Program-made: the position numbers and the translations under genes
The notes under the pieces: model-generated
What the model saw: only the letters and a program-made list of their open reading frames with translations
Databases searched by the model: none
Told to the model about the DNA's origin: nothing
NCBI RefSeq assembly: GCF_003586285.1
Contig: NZ_QUBR01000001.1
Location: 1,417,363 to 1,481,362 of the forward strand
Origin: Aeromicrobium endophyticum
GTDB taxonomy: Bacteria; Actinomycetota; Actinomycetes; Propionibacteriales; Nocardioidaceae
Length of the DNA stretch: 64,000 bases
Reading direction: 5' to 3'
Shown: in pieces, positions 9,127 through 17,812 of the stretch
Layout of the letters: the number at the start of each line of letters is the position of its first letter
Numbering within the stretch: the stretch's first letter is position 1

Positions 9127-10413
9127 ATGAACGAGTTCGCACTGCCCGACGTGGGCGAGGGCCTGACCGAGGCCGAGATCATCGGCTGGCGCGTCGCGGT
9201 CGGCGACACCGTCGAGGTCAACGACGTCATCGTCGAGATCGAGACCGCCAAGTCGCTGGTCGAGCTGCCCAGCCCGTACGCCGGGGTCGTCCGGACGCTG
9301 CACGCGGCGGAGGGCGACACGGTCGAGGTCGGCCGTCCGATCATCACGATCGGGGACGGTGCGCCGGCGTCCGGCGGCGCCGCCGAGGCGCCTCGGCCAG
9401 AGTCCCAGCCCCACCCCGAGACCGAGCGGCAGCCGATGCTCGTCGGCTACGGCCCCGGTGCCGAGCAGCTCGTGCGCCGGCGCCGGATGGCCCCGCCGAG
9501 CGTCGCGTCGGTCGACCTCGAGAAGGTCAAGCCGACGAGGCGCCCGTTGGCCAAGCCTCCCGTGCGCAAGCTCGCCAAGGACCTCGGCGTCGACCTGTCC
9601 GAGGTCGTCGCCACGGGCGAGGTCGTCACCCGAGCCGATGTCGAGGCGCACGCCGCCGCTCGCCAGCCGGCGGAACCGACACCGGCACTGGCACCGAGCC
9701 CGACGACACCGGACGACGAGACCCGCATCCCGATCAAGGGTGTGCGCAAGTGGACCGCCGAGGCCATGGTGCGGTCGGCGTTCACGGCGCCGCACGTCAC
9801 GGAGTGGGTCACGGTCGACGTCTCACGCACGATGGAGCTGGTCGCGAGGCTCAAGGGCGACCGGGCCTTCGCCGACGTGCGCGTCTCGCCCACGCTGATC
9901 GCGGCCAAGGCCATCTGCCTGGCCATGCGCCGCACGCCCGAGCTCAACGCGAGGTGGGACGACGAGGCGCAGGAGATCGTCGTGAAGCGGTCGGTCAACC
10001 TCGGCATCGCGGCAGCCACCGAGCGAGGCCTGGTCGTGCCCAACGTCGTGGGTGCCGACCGGCTGTCGCTCGTCGACCTCGCGGCGGCGATCGGCGAGCT
10101 GACCGCCACGGCTCGCGAGGGACGCACGCAGCCGGCGCAGATGTCGGGTGGCACGTTCACGCTGACCAACATCGGGGTCTTCGGCATCGACGCCGGCACG
10201 CCGATCCTCAACCCCGGCGAGTCGGGCATCCTCGCGCTCGGCTCGATCGAGCGCAGGCCGTGGGTCGACGATCACGACCAGGTCGTGCCCCGCTGGGTCA
10301 CCACCCTGGCGCTGAGCTTCGACCACCGCGTCGTCGACGGCGAGCAGGGATCGAGATTCCTGGCCGACGTCGCCGCCGTCCTGCGCGACCCCGCGATGGC
10401 CCTGACGTTCTGA
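9127..10413 (+). CDS. Dihydrolipoamide acyltransferase E2 (BkdC/PdhC-like)
   Basis: 428 residues with one lipoyl domain (1-78, lipoyl Lys42 in EIETAKS), a Pro/Glu linker, a peripheral-subunit-binding domain (about 140-176, PPVRKLAKDLGV) and the 2-oxoacid acyltransferase core. The core ends with SFDHRVVDGEQG, the His/Asp active-site signature. It accepts the acyl group from E1 and transfers it to CoA. A GAGAGG ribosome-binding site lies just upstream. No E3 (lipoamide dehydrogenase) gene follows, so the complex must share an E3 encoded elsewhere. With one lipoyl domain it resembles BkdC more than multi-lipoyl pyruvate E2s. Confidence 0.9.
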   Translation: MNEFALPDVGEGLTEAEIIGWRVAVGDTVEVNDVIVEIETAKSLVELPSPYAGVVRTLHAAEGDTVEVGRPIITIGDGAPASGGAAEAPRPESQPHPETERQPMLVGYGPGAEQLVRRRRMAPPSVASVDLEKVKPTRRPLAKPPVRKLAKDLGVDLSEVVATGEVVTRADVEAHAAARQPAEPTPALAPSPTTPDDETRIPIKGVRKWTAEAMVRSAFTAPHVTEWVTVDVSRTMELVARLKGDRAFADVRVSPTLIAAKAICLAMRRTPELNARWDDEAQEIVVKRSVNLGIAAATERGLVVPNVVGADRLSLVDLAAAIGELTATAREGRTQPAQMSGGTFTLTNIGVFGIDAGTPILNPGESGILALGSIERRPWVDDHDQVVPRWVTTLALSFDHRVVDGEQGSRFLADVAAVLRDPAMALTF

Positions 10414-10439
10414 CCGGCACACCGACGGTGTGCGGTCAG
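10411..10439. terminator. Bidirectional terminator between E2 and DUF1684 genes
   Basis: Inverted repeat starting at the E2 stop codon: TGACCGGCACACC pairs with GGTGTGCGGTCA with one bulged base around a 3-nt loop. It serves the two convergent genes; there is no U-tract, as is common at this GC content. Confidence 0.6.
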
Positions 10440-10449
10440 AACGTCAGGA

Positions 10450-11049
10450 TCACAGCCGCTCGCCGGCCTCGACCCTCGCGGTGATGGTGTTGCCGGGCGG
10501 GGCGAGGGGGCACTGCCAGCGCGGGTTGTAGCGGCACGACGGGTGGTACGCGAAGTTGAGGTCGAGCGTGATCGACGTGTCGGTGCCGCCGAGCCACGAG
10601 CCCTTGGCGGTGTCGAGCAGGTAGCGACCGCCGCCGTACGAGCCGTCGCCCGAGGTGCCGTCGCGCAGCGGCACGAAGATGCCTCCGCCGTACTGGTGCA
10701 GCCACCAGACGTCGAGGGTCCCGCCGATCGGCAGCTCGACCCGTCCGGCCAGGTGCATCTCGATCGTGCCGTCGCCGCCGGCGTCGACGATCCGCGGCTC
10801 GGGCTCGTCGACGTCGAGCAGCTCGGCCTCGAACCGCAGCGCCGGGTCGTACGGCCAGTAGGGCAGGCCGCTGTCACGGAGCGGGTCGTCAGCGGTGAGG
10901 GGGCTCTGCGGATGCTCGCGGAAGAGCCCGTCGCGGGCGGCGCGCCACTGGGTCCACGCCGACTCGCGATCGGTCTCGGACCGCACGGCGGCGTACATCT
11001 CGGCGACGCGTCGGCGCCAGTCGACGAGGGTCAGTGCGCTGGACGTCAT
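10450..11049 (-). CDS. DUF1684 domain-containing protein
   Basis: 199 residues. The DUF1684 features are clear: N-terminal WRRRVAEMYAAVR, then FREHPQSPL, the central ETAELLD-type strand region, and C-terminal LDLNFAYHPSCRYNP followed by CPLAPPGN. Biochemical function of this widespread family is unknown; the conserved C-terminal Asn/Tyr/Cys block suggests a binding or catalytic role. The start at 11049 is set by family length; upstream in-frame starts would invade the MFS gene. It is divergent from the MFS transporter (60 bp apart). Confidence 0.8.
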   Translation of the reverse strand: MTSSALTLVDWRRRVAEMYAAVRSETDRESAWTQWRAARDGLFREHPQSPLTADDPLRDSGLPYWPYDPALRFEAELLDVDEPEPRIVDAGGDGTIEMHLAGRVELPIGGTLDVWWLHQYGGGIFVPLRDGTSGDGSYGGGRYLLDTAKGSWLGGTDTSITLDLNFAYHPSCRYNPRWQCPLAPPGNTITARVEAGERL

Positions 11050-11097
11050 GCGTCCCACCGTGGCACAGGCCGCCTCGTGCCGCCGTGCGGACGGGAC

Positions 11098-11103
11098 TAC
11101 GAT
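11098..11103 (+). promoter_or_regulatory. -10 element of MFS transporter gene
   Basis: TACGAT, 6 nt before the GTG at 11110; leaderless arrangement. Confidence 0.4.
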
Positions 11104-11109
11104 CGATCG

Positions 11110-12405
11110 GTGAGCCAGTCCGCCGAGGTCCGTCATCGCGGCGCCTACGGCGTGTGGATCGTGGCGCTGCTCGTCTACCTGCTGGCCGTGTTCCACCGTT
11201 CGTCGCTGGCGGTCGCCGGGCTCACCGCCGCCGAGCGCTTCGACATCTCGGCCGCTCAGCTGGCCACCTTCACGATGCTGCAGCTGCTGGTCTACGCCGC
11301 GATGCAGATCCCGGTCGGCCTGCTCGTCGACCGCTTCGGCCCGCGCCGGGTGCTGCTCACCGGTGCCCTCACCTTGACGCTCGCCCAGGCCGGCTTCGCC
11401 TTCGCCGACTCCTACCCGCTGGCCCTGGTGGCTCGGCTGTTCGTCGGCATGGGCGACGCGATGACCTTCATCTGCGTGCTGCGCCTGGTCAACACGTGGT
11501 TCGCGCCGCGCCGCATCCCGCTCATCACGCAGCTGACCGGCATGGTCGGCCAGCTCGGTGGCGCTCTCGCGGCCGTGCCGATGACGATCGCGCTGCGCGA
11601 GCTGGGCTGGACGCGGTCCTACCTCATCGCCGCGTCGTTCGGCATCGTCCTGAGCCTCGCACTCGTCCTGGTGGTGCGCGACGTGCCGGGTGGGCGCTCG
11701 GTGCGAGGGCCGGCGATGTCGGTCACCCGCATCCGCGCCAGCCTGACCGCGTCGTGGCAGCAGCCCGGCACGCGGCTCGGGTTCTGGACACACTTCTCGA
11801 CGCAGTTCAGCGCGACCACGCTGGCGCTGCTGTGGGGCTACCCGTTCTTCGTCCAGGGCGAGGGGCTGTCCGACCACACCGCCGGTCTGCTGCTCACGCT
11901 CATGGTGGGGGTGATGGTGGTCGCCGGCCCCGTGCTCGGCCTGATCATCCCCCGTCATCCGTGGCACCGGTCGTCGATCGTCCTCGGCATCGTCGGCTCG
12001 ATCGTGACGGTGTGGACGGCGGTGCTCGCCTGGCCGGGCGAGGCGCCCCTGGGGCTGCTGATCGCGCTGGTCGTGGTGGCTGGCATCGGCGGTCCCGCGT
12101 CGATGATCGGCTTCGACCTCGGACGCACGTCCAATCCGTCCGACCGCATGGCCAGCGCCACGGGCATCATCAACCAAGGCGGCTTCATCGCCAGCCTGCT
12201 GCTGGTGGTGGCGATCGGCCTGATCCTCGACTGGCGCACGCCGGGCGGCGGCAGCGACTACACGCCGACGGCGTTCCGGTGGGCGATGTCGTTCCAGTAC
12301 GTGCTGTGGGCCCTGGGCATCCTGCAGATCTGGCGCTACCGCGTGCGCACCCGCCGCAAGATCATGGCCGAGAATCCCGAGGAGTACGGCCGCGTGCCCC
12401 TGTAG
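11110..12405 (+). CDS. Major facilitator superfamily transporter
   Basis: 431 residues with about 12 hydrophobic helices. The MFS loop-2/3 signature appears as GLLVDRFGPRRVLLTG near 75-90. The N-terminus is short (SQSAEVRHRGAYG before the first helix), which fits a GTG start at 11110; no Shine-Dalgarno is present and TACGAT is positioned for leaderless transcription. It ends 12 bp before the stop of the convergent SDR gene. Substrate cannot be predicted. Confidence 0.85.
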   Translation: MSQSAEVRHRGAYGVWIVALLVYLLAVFHRSSLAVAGLTAAERFDISAAQLATFTMLQLLVYAAMQIPVGLLVDRFGPRRVLLTGALTLTLAQAGFAFADSYPLALVARLFVGMGDAMTFICVLRLVNTWFAPRRIPLITQLTGMVGQLGGALAAVPMTIALRELGWTRSYLIAASFGIVLSLALVLVVRDVPGGRSVRGPAMSVTRIRASLTASWQQPGTRLGFWTHFSTQFSATTLALLWGYPFFVQGEGLSDHTAGLLLTLMVGVMVVAGPVLGLIIPRHPWHRSSIVLGIVGSIVTVWTAVLAWPGEAPLGLLIALVVVAGIGGPASMIGFDLGRTSNPSDRMASATGIINQGGFIASLLLVVAIGLILDWRTPGGGSDYTPTAFRWAMSFQYVLWALGILQIWRYRVRTRRKIMAENPEEYGRVPL

Positions 12406-12417
12406 GCCGTGCCGACG

Positions 12418-13350
12418 TCAGACCGCGAAGGTGACGCCGGCGGCCGTCTCGGAAGCGGCCCACAGGTCGGCGGCGAGCTCGGTGTCGCGCGCCGTCCTGG
12501 TCATGCCGACGAGCTTGGGCCGGCCGCGCCAGCCGCCGAGCGAGGCGGGACCGACGTATTCGCCGCCCGAGAGGCTCGGATCGGTCGCGGCCATCAGCAG
12601 GGGCCAGGCGCCGTGGGAGGCCGGTTGGGCGATGATCTTGCTGATCTGGTGGATGCCGATGCCCGGCAGCGACGTCCCGCGCACCGACATGCCGGTCTTG
12701 GTGAGGTTGGTGGAGGCGTAGCCGGGGTGCGCGGCCACGCTCACGACGGCGCTGCCGGACGCCTTGGCCCGCCGGTCGAGCTCGAGCGCGAACATCAGGT
12801 TGGCGAGCTTCGACTCGCCGTACGACTGCCAGCGCTTGTAGGGCCGCGAGCTGCCGGCTGGCGTGAGGGTGTCGAGGTCGATGCTGCCGACCATGGTGTG
12901 CGCCATCGACGAGACGGCGACGATGCGTGCCGCGCTCGCGTCGAGCAGCGGCCACAGGTGTGCGGTCCACGCGAAGTGGCCGAGGTGGTTGGTGCCCATC
13001 TGCAGCTCGAAGCCGTCGGCGGTCTCGCTCTTGGGTGGGATCATGATGCCGGCGTTGTTGACCAGCACGTCGATGCGGTCGTAGGCCGTCCGCACCTCGG
13101 ACGCGGCGCGCTCGCAGTCGGCCAGGTCGGCCAGGTCGAGCGACACGACGTCGACGGACGACCCCGGCACCTCCTGGGCGATGCGCGCCAGCGCGGTGTC
13201 GGCCTTCGCGCTGTCGCGCGCCGTGACGACGAGGTCGGCGCCCTTGCGGGCCAGGCCGATCGCGGTGTGCAGACCGAGGCCTCCCGTCACGCCGGTGATG
13301 ACGGCGCGTCGTCCGCTGAGATCGGGGATGTCGTCGCTGCTCCAGGCCAT
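12418..13350 (-). CDS. Short-chain dehydrogenase/reductase, retinol-dehydrogenase-like
   Basis: 310 residues. Rossmann motif TGVTGGLG near 20-27, NNAGIM near 97, catalytic YGESK (YxxxK) near 186, and the SDR serine in VAVSSMAH. Length and the C-terminal extension resemble the oxidoreductase group close to retinol dehydrogenases and protochlorophyllide reductases. NAD(P)-dependent alcohol/ketone interconversion is inferred from the family; substrate unknown. The ATG at 13350 follows a TAGCCT hexamer by 7 nt, so the long upstream extension of the open frame is discounted. Confidence 0.87.
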   Translation of the reverse strand: MAWSSDDIPDLSGRRAVITGVTGGLGLHTAIGLARKGADLVVTARDSAKADTALARIAQEVPGSSVDVVSLDLADLADCERAASEVRTAYDRIDVLVNNAGIMIPPKSETADGFELQMGTNHLGHFAWTAHLWPLLDASAARIVAVSSMAHTMVGSIDLDTLTPAGSSRPYKRWQSYGESKLANLMFALELDRRAKASGSAVVSVAAHPGYASTNLTKTGMSVRGTSLPGIGIHQISKIIAQPASHGAWPLLMAATDPSLSGGEYVGPASLGGWRGRPKLVGMTRTARDTELAADLWAASETAAGVTFAV

Positions 13351-13357
13351 GGCGCTC

Positions 13358-13363
13358 AGGCTA
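13358..13363 (-). promoter_or_regulatory. -10 element of SDR gene
   Basis: TAGCCT on the minus strand, 7 nt before the ATG at 13350. Confidence 0.38.
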
Positions 13364-13375
13364 CTGGCGCGAGGC

Positions 13376-13918
13376 TCATGCCGCCGTTCCAGCGGCCGAG
13401 GACCGACGCGCGCGGCGCGCAGCCCTCCGGCACCAGAAGACCCATGCCGCGAGGACGGCCGCCACGGCGACGCCGATGTAGGCGATGCCACGACCGTTGT
13501 TGACCGTCGAGCTGTAGCCCGTGACGGTCGCGTAGCCGTAGGCCGCGTTGTCGACCCGCTTGTCGACGGGGGTGCAGACGATGCGCAGGCCGTCGCGGCC
13601 CCGCTCGAGCAGGCCGATGAGGTGCCACCTCGTGCCGTCGCCCTGGGCGGTGACGTCGATGCCCTTGTCGGGGATGACGACGCGTCCCCGGTCGTCCTGG
13701 CCGTAGCGGCCGCGGCAGCTGATCTCGCGATCGTCCTGCACCAGGTCGGTGTAGATCGCCAGGGTCGCGCCCTGGGCGTCGACCCGCTCGGTCACGGGCG
13801 TGACGGTCGCGTCGCGCACGGGGTCGAGCGCGCTGGCGGCGACGGCGGTCGCGGCCATCGCACTGCCGATCGCGAGGAGGAACGCCGCGAGGTACCAGAG
13901 CGGGTTCGTGAGTCTCAC
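13376..13918 (-). CDS. Hypothetical membrane protein with two transmembrane helices
   Basis: 180 residues from GTG at 13918 (a longer frame reaches GTG at 13969). A first helix begins right after VRLTNP (about 7-28), an extracytoplasmic domain of about 110 residues follows, with two cysteines (ISCRG and RIVCTP), and a second helix (about 146-165) leads to a short Arg/Ala-rich tail. The outside domain may carry a disulfide. I do not recognise a family. The 13918 start places the basic residues directly before the helix, as usual; neither start has a convincing ribosome-binding site. Confidence 0.65.
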   Translation of the reverse strand: MRLTNPLWYLAAFLLAIGSAMAATAVAASALDPVRDATVTPVTERVDAQGATLAIYTDLVQDDREISCRGRYGQDDRGRVVIPDKGIDVTAQGDGTRWHLIGLLERGRDGLRIVCTPVDKRVDNAAYGYATVTGYSSTVNNGRGIAYIGVAVAAVLAAWVFWCRRAARRARRSSAAGTAA

Positions 13919-14017
13919 GCAGCAACTTTCGCACACCGACCCACCGCGTCCGGCGCTTGACGCGGTCACCCATCATCGAGAGGATGATGGTTTAACACTC
14001 AATCTTTTGGAGCTCCC

Positions 14018-14431
14018 ATGGAAGCCATCTTCCTCATCAGCCGCATCCTGTTCGTCCTCCTGCTGCTGGGTTCGGCCTTCGGCCACCTCACCCAGGCAGA
14101 CGCGATGGGCGGCTACGCCTCGTCGAAGGGGCTTCCCAACGGCAAGGTCCTGGCGCGGGTCAGCGGCGTCGCGCTGCTGGTCGGCGGCCTGTCGATCCTG
14201 CTCGGCATCTTCGGCGACGCCGGCTCGCTCGGCATCGCCGTGCTGCTGCTGATCATGGCGGTCACGATGCACGCCTTCTGGAAGGAGACCGACGCCCAGG
14301 CCAAGCAGATGGAGATGATCTCCTTCAACAAGGACGTCGCCCTCGCCGGCGGCGCCCTGGCCATGTACGTGCTGTTCTACCTGACGGACGGCTACGGCTA
14401 CTTCACCATCACGGGCGCGCTCTTCAACTGA
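14018..14431 (+). CDS. DoxX family membrane protein
   Basis: 137 residues, four hydrophobic helices (about 2-22, 48-66, 70-86, 107-125). The pattern GSAFGHL in helix 1 and MHAFWKE after helix 3 fits the DoxX/SURF4-like family, small quinone-associated membrane proteins of uncertain function. A GGAG at 14007-14013 precedes the ATG at good spacing. The gene is followed by a strong hairpin terminator. It is transcribed alone. Confidence 0.82.
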   Translation: MEAIFLISRILFVLLLLGSAFGHLTQADAMGGYASSKGLPNGKVLARVSGVALLVGGLSILLGIFGDAGSLGIAVLLLIMAVTMHAFWKETDAQAKQMEMISFNKDVALAGGALAMYVLFYLTDGYGYFTITGALFN

Positions 14432-14437
14432 CCTCCC

Positions 14438-14482
14438 ACGACGAAGCCCCCGCAGCCTTGCCGGCTCCGGGGGCTTCGTCGT
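14438..14482. terminator. Strong bidirectional hairpin terminator
   Basis: Perfect 15-bp stem (14438-14452 with 14468-14482, ACGACGAAGCCCCCG) and a 15-nt loop, just after the DoxX stop and just before the stop of the convergent 49-aa gene. Confidence 0.8.
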
Positions 14483-14491
14483 GCTCGGACG

Positions 14492-14641
14492 TCAGAGCGA
14501 GGTCAGCGGCTCGTCCGTGCCGGTGTCCTCGGGGTTCGCGTCGTTGACGCCCTGCTTGGCGTCGGTCGCGGGCTCGGGCTTCGGCTCGGCGTCGATCTGG
14601 GGTCCTTTGGACGTGCCGGGCTCTTCGGGGGTCTGGGTCAT
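14492..14641 (-). CDS. Small acidic hypothetical protein (49 aa)
   Basis: A 49-residue frame starting MTQTPEEPGTSKGPQIDAEP, rich in Glu, Asp, Pro and Thr, with no hydrophobic segment; probably intrinsically disordered. Codons are strongly GC-ending like real genes here, and its stop lies 10 bp from a perfect bidirectional terminator, which supports it as a gene. There is no clear Shine-Dalgarno, so confidence is moderate. Function unknown. Confidence 0.5.
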   Translation of the reverse strand: MTQTPEEPGTSKGPQIDAEPKPEPATDAKQGVNDANPEDTGTDEPLTSL

Positions 14642-14697
14642 GAGACGGATGTACCCGCATCGGCACCGCCCACACGGGTGAAGCGGCCACGGACGGG

Positions 14698-14703
14698 TAC
14701 GTC
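14698..14703 (+). promoter_or_regulatory. -10-like element of split-barrel flavoprotein gene
   Basis: TACGTC, 6 nt before the ATG at 14710; imperfect hexamer in the leaderless position. Confidence 0.3.
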
Positions 14704-14709
14704 GGAGTC

Positions 14710-15210
14710 ATGACCGACTCCACGCACGACCACGACAACGACACCGCCAAGCTCGTCGAGCTCGCGAAGGACTCACGCTTCGTCATGCTCACGACCACCG
14801 ACGCCGAGGGCCACCTCGTCAGCCGTCCGATGTCACGCCAGGACGTCGACCTCGACGGCGACCTGTGGTTCATCGCGACCCGCGACTCCCGCAAGGTCGA
14901 GCACATCCGCGCCAACCCGACCGTCGGCGTGACGATCACGGGCCAGAGCTCGTGGGTCTCGATCTCGGGAAAGGCCGAGGTCGTCGAGGACCTCGAGAAG
15001 CTCAAGGAGTACTGGAGCACCTTCGCGGAGGCCTGGATCCCCGAGGGGCCGGAGGACCCCAACGCGATCCTCATCCATGTCGACGCCGAGACGGCCGAGT
15101 ACTGGGACAACCCCGGCGGTCGCGTGTCGAGCGTCATCAGCCTGGTGAAGTCGAAGGTCACCGGTCAGCCGTACGACGGCGGCGACCACGCCACCGTCAC
15201 CGACCTCTGA
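14710..15210 (+). CDS. Pyridoxamine 5'-phosphate oxidase-like / general stress protein 26 family
   Basis: 166 residues. Flavin-binding split-barrel fold: ELAKDSRFVMLTTTD, then SRPMS, a DLWFIATRDSRKVEHIRANP block and VSISGKAEVV, the pattern of COG3871 (stress protein 26) proteins. They bind FMN, FAD or F420 and their substrates are mostly unknown. The N-terminus (TDSTHDHDNDTAK) is short and polar. It is 8 bp upstream of a DUF4385 gene, so both are likely cotranscribed. Confidence 0.82.
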   Translation: MTDSTHDHDNDTAKLVELAKDSRFVMLTTTDAEGHLVSRPMSRQDVDLDGDLWFIATRDSRKVEHIRANPTVGVTITGQSSWVSISGKAEVVEDLEKLKEYWSTFAEAWIPEGPEDPNAILIHVDAETAEYWDNPGGRVSSVISLVKSKVTGQPYDGGDHATVTDL

Positions 15211-15218
15211 CCCGACCC

Positions 15219-15686
15219 GTGGCCGAGGACGTCGACCACCGCGCCCACCCGGAGCTCTACCGGGTGGGTCGCGGCGAGCAGGGTGTCTTCCGGGTCGAGC
15301 CCTACAAGAGCGAGCTGCTGCCGCTGTGGCGGTTCGCGACGCCCGATGCGGCGCGCGAGAGCAGCGCGGCGATCACCGAGGCGTTCGCCGCCTACCTCGC
15401 GGACGGTGACCTGGTCGGTGCCGACATGGCCCGCAAGTACCTCCAGATGGGCTACACGCGGTCGCGCCGGTACGCCCGGCACCGCGGGGGGCGCAAGTAC
15501 GACGGCCCGGTGCCGGATGACAAGAAGGGGCAGAGCGGGGCGCACGGCCGCGACGAGCTGCCCGCCGATCCGGAGGACCCGGTCAAGGCCGAGTCGGCGC
15601 GGATCTTCAAGGCCGCCTGGGACGCCGCGGCGGCGGACGAGACCTACCAGCGCCTGAAGGCCGAGCACCGCGAGAACTTCGGCTGA
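15219..15686 (+). CDS. DUF4385 domain-containing protein
   Basis: 155 residues from GTG at 15219, 8 bp after the stop of the flavoprotein gene. The family pattern is clear: an N-terminal YRVGRGEQGVFRVEPYKSEL, then LPLWRF, and the basic MGYTRSRRYARHRGGRKY segment. DUF4385 proteins are small, soluble and uncharacterised. Basic C-terminal half; no catalytic motif is recognised. Operon partner of the split-barrel protein; the link in function is not known. Confidence 0.78.
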   Translation: MAEDVDHRAHPELYRVGRGEQGVFRVEPYKSELLPLWRFATPDAARESSAAITEAFAAYLADGDLVGADMARKYLQMGYTRSRRYARHRGGRKYDGPVPDDKKGQSGAHGRDELPADPEDPVKAESARIFKAAWDAAAADETYQRLKAEHRENFG

Positions 15687-15691
15687 GGCCA

Positions 15692-15800
15692 GACCGCCCC
15701 TTGAGAACCGGGCCGCCCCTCGAGAACCAGACCGCCGCTTGAGAACCAGGCCGCCCCTTGAGCTCGTCGAAAGGGACCTTTCGACAAGCTCAAGGGGCGG
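15692..15800. repeat. 19-bp tandem repeats running into a 24-bp inverted repeat
   Basis: Four 19-bp units (starts 15692, 15711, 15730, 15749) of the form G(A/G)CCGCCCCTTGAGAACC(A/G). The fourth unit merges into the left arm (15751-15774) of an inverted repeat whose right arm is 15777-15800, 23 of 24 bases pairing around a 2-base gap. It sits between convergent DUF4385 and fadE genes and may terminate both, but the tandem units indicate a repetitive element rather than a plain terminator. Confidence 0.8.
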
Positions 15801-15830
15801 TAGTTCCTCAAAGGGCGGTGGCGGCCTCGA

Positions 15831-17693
15831 TCAGAAGGCGGCCTCGTCGAGCTCCATCAGCGAGCCGTCGATGTTCTCGGCGATCGCGCGCTCTCCGGCC
15901 AGCAGCGGCAGGACGTTGCGTGCGAAGAACGACGCCGCGGCGATCTTGCCCTCGTAGAACGCCTTGTCGGCCGCCGACACCTCGCCACCCAGCTTGTTCA
16001 GCGAGACCTCGGCGCTGCGCAGCAGCAGCCACGCCAGCGTCAGGTCGCCCAGCACGTACACGAGGCGGGTCGTGTTGAGCCCGACCTTGTAGATGTTCTT
16101 GATGTCGCCGTTGGCATCGGCGGGGTTGGCCGACATCAGGTCGGTGAACGTCGCGGCGATAATGGCCTGGGCGTCCTCGAGGCCCTTCGCGAGCAGCTCG
16201 CGCTCGATCTTGAGGCGACCGTTGCCGGCCTCGCTCGTGATGAAGGCCTCGATCTCGGACGCGAGGTGACCGAGCGCCTGGCCCTTGTTCTTGACGATCT
16301 TGCGGAAGAACAGGTCCTGACCCTGGATCGCGGTCGTGCCTTCGTAGAGGGTGTCGATCTTGGCGTCGCGCACGTACTGCTCGAGCGGGTAGTCCTGCAG
16401 GAAGCCCGACCCACCGAACGTCTGCAGCGACTCGGTGCCGAGCAGCGTCCACGAGCGCTCGGAGCCGTAGCCCTTGACGAGGGGGAGCAGCAGGTCGTTG
16501 ACGGCCTCGGCCAGCGAGGCGTCCTCGCCCGTGGCCTGCTTGAGCATGACCTCGTCCTGCCACGTCGCGGCGTAGATCATGAGCGAGCGCAGGCCCTCGG
16601 CGTACGCCTTCTGCGTCATCAGCGAGCGGCGCACGTCGGGGTGGTGGGTGATGGTCACGCGGGGGGCGGTCTTGTCGGACGCCTGCGTGAGGTCGGCGCC
16701 CTGCACCCGCTCCTTGGCGTAGTCGAGCGCGTTGAGGTAGCCGGTCGAGAGTGTCGCGATGGCCTTGGCGCCGACCATCATGCGAGCGTTCTCGATGACC
16801 CGGAACATCTGGTTGATGCCGTCGTGCACCTCGCCGAGCAGCCAGCCCTTGGCGGGCGCGCCGTCGCCGAAGGTGACCTCGCACGTGGTGGAGACCTTGA
16901 TGCCCATCTTCTTCTCGACGTTGGTGACGTAGGCGCCGTTGCGCTCGCCCGTCAGCTCACCGGTCTCGTGGTCGAAGTGGATCTTGGGGACGAGGAACAG
17001 GCTGAGGCCCTTGGTGCCAGGACCGCCGACGCCCTCGACGCCCACGGGGCGGGCCAGGACGAGGTGCATGATGTTCTCGGCCATGTCGTGCTCGGCCGAG
17101 GTGATGAAGCGCTTGACGCCCTCGATGTTCCACGAGCCGTCCTCGTTGGGGAACGCCTTGGTGCGGCCGGCGCCCACGTCGGAGCCGGCATCGGGCTCGG
17201 TGAGCACCATCGTGGCGCCCCAGTGGCGGTCGACCATGTACTGCGCGATCTTCTTGTCGCGGTCGGTGCCGTTCTCGAACACGACGCGCGCGAAGCCGGG
17301 GCCGGCGGCGTACATCCACACCGGCGCGTTGGCGCCGAGGACGAACTCGGCGCTCGACCAGATGAGCGAGGCGGGGCCGCGCTGGCCACCCATCTCCTCG
17401 GGGATCTGGATGCGCCACCACTCGGCATCCATCCAGGCCTGGTAGGACTTGGCGAAGGCGGGGTTCATCGTGACGGTCTTGGCGTCGGCGTCGTAGACGG
17501 GCGGGTTGCGGTCGGCGTCGTCGAACGACGCGGCGAGCGGGCCGGTGGCCAGGCGCTCGATCTCGGCGAGGATGTCTCGCGCCGTGTCGGCGTCGATCTC
17601 CTCGAAGACCCCGGTGCCGTAGACGCTGCCGCGGTCGAACAGCTCGAAGAGGTTGAACTCGACGTCGCGGAGGTTGCTCTTGTAATGGCTCAT
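15831..17693 (-). CDS. Acyl-CoA dehydrogenase, FadE5-like
   Basis: 620 residues, close to mycobacterial FadE5 (about 611) and longer than classical 380-residue ACADs because of the N- and C-terminal extensions of this subgroup. The FAD/substrate block [11 protein letters not shown] (near 170), KRFITSAEH and the C-terminal [21 protein letters not shown] and [12 protein letters not shown] are plainly visible. It catalyses the alpha,beta-oxidation of fatty acyl-CoA with FAD, passing electrons to EtfBA. The EtfD-like gene at 59-62 kb would be the membrane end of that chain. GAAGGAA precedes the ATG by about 8 nt. A TACT-N4-AGTA palindrome lies upstream. Confidence 0.92.
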   Translation of the reverse strand: MSHYKSNLRDVEFNLFELFDRGSVYGTGVFEEIDADTARDILAEIERLATGPLAASFDDADRNPPVYDADAKTVTMNPAFAKSYQAWMDAEWWRIQIPEEMGGQRGPASLIWSSAEFVLGANAPVWMYAAGPGFARVVFENGTDRDKKIAQYMVDRHWGATMVLTEPDAGSDVGAGRTKAFPNEDGSWNIEGVKRFITSAEHDMAENIMHLVLARPVGVEGVGGPGTKGLSLFLVPKIHFDHETGELTGERNGAYVTNVEKKMGIKVSTTCEVTFGDGAPAKGWLLGEVHDGINQMFRVIENARMMVGAKAIATLSTGYLNALDYAKERVQGADLTQASDKTAPRVTITHHPDVRRSLMTQKAYAEGLRSLMIYAATWQDEVMLKQATGEDASLAEAVNDLLLPLVKGYGSERSWTLLGTESLQTFGGSGFLQDYPLEQYVRDAKIDTLYEGTTAIQGQDLFFRKIVKNKGQALGHLASEIEAFITSEAGNGRLKIERELLAKGLEDAQAIIAATFTDLMSANPADANGDIKNIYKVGLNTTRLVYVLGDLTLAWLLLRSAEVSLNKLGGEVSAADKAFYEGKIAAASFFARNVLPLLAGERAIAENIDGSLMELDEAAF

Positions 17694-17735
17694 GCCAGCA
17701 TTCCTTCAGGGTCTGCGCTGCAGGAGGCAGCTTGC

Positions 17736-17747
17736 TACTGGGTAGTA
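17736..17747 (-). promoter_or_regulatory. Palindromic operator candidate upstream of fadE
   Basis: TACTGGGTAGTA, a perfect 4-4-4 palindrome about 43 bp before the fadE start and next to AT-richer DNA (TTAAGT) that could hold the promoter. TetR-family lipid regulators bind sites of this kind; the regulator is not in the window. Confidence 0.4.
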
Positions 17748-17812
17748 ACTTAAGTATCCGCCTCGTTCGCCGCGAAGACAAGCCAGAAGCGCTGCAGGCC
17801 CTGTCGCCGTCG

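Noticed and set aside
10450..12177. Long minus-strand frame covering the MFS gene
   Set aside because: Only its last 199 codons (10450-11049) are the DUF1684 gene; the rest is antisense to the transporter.
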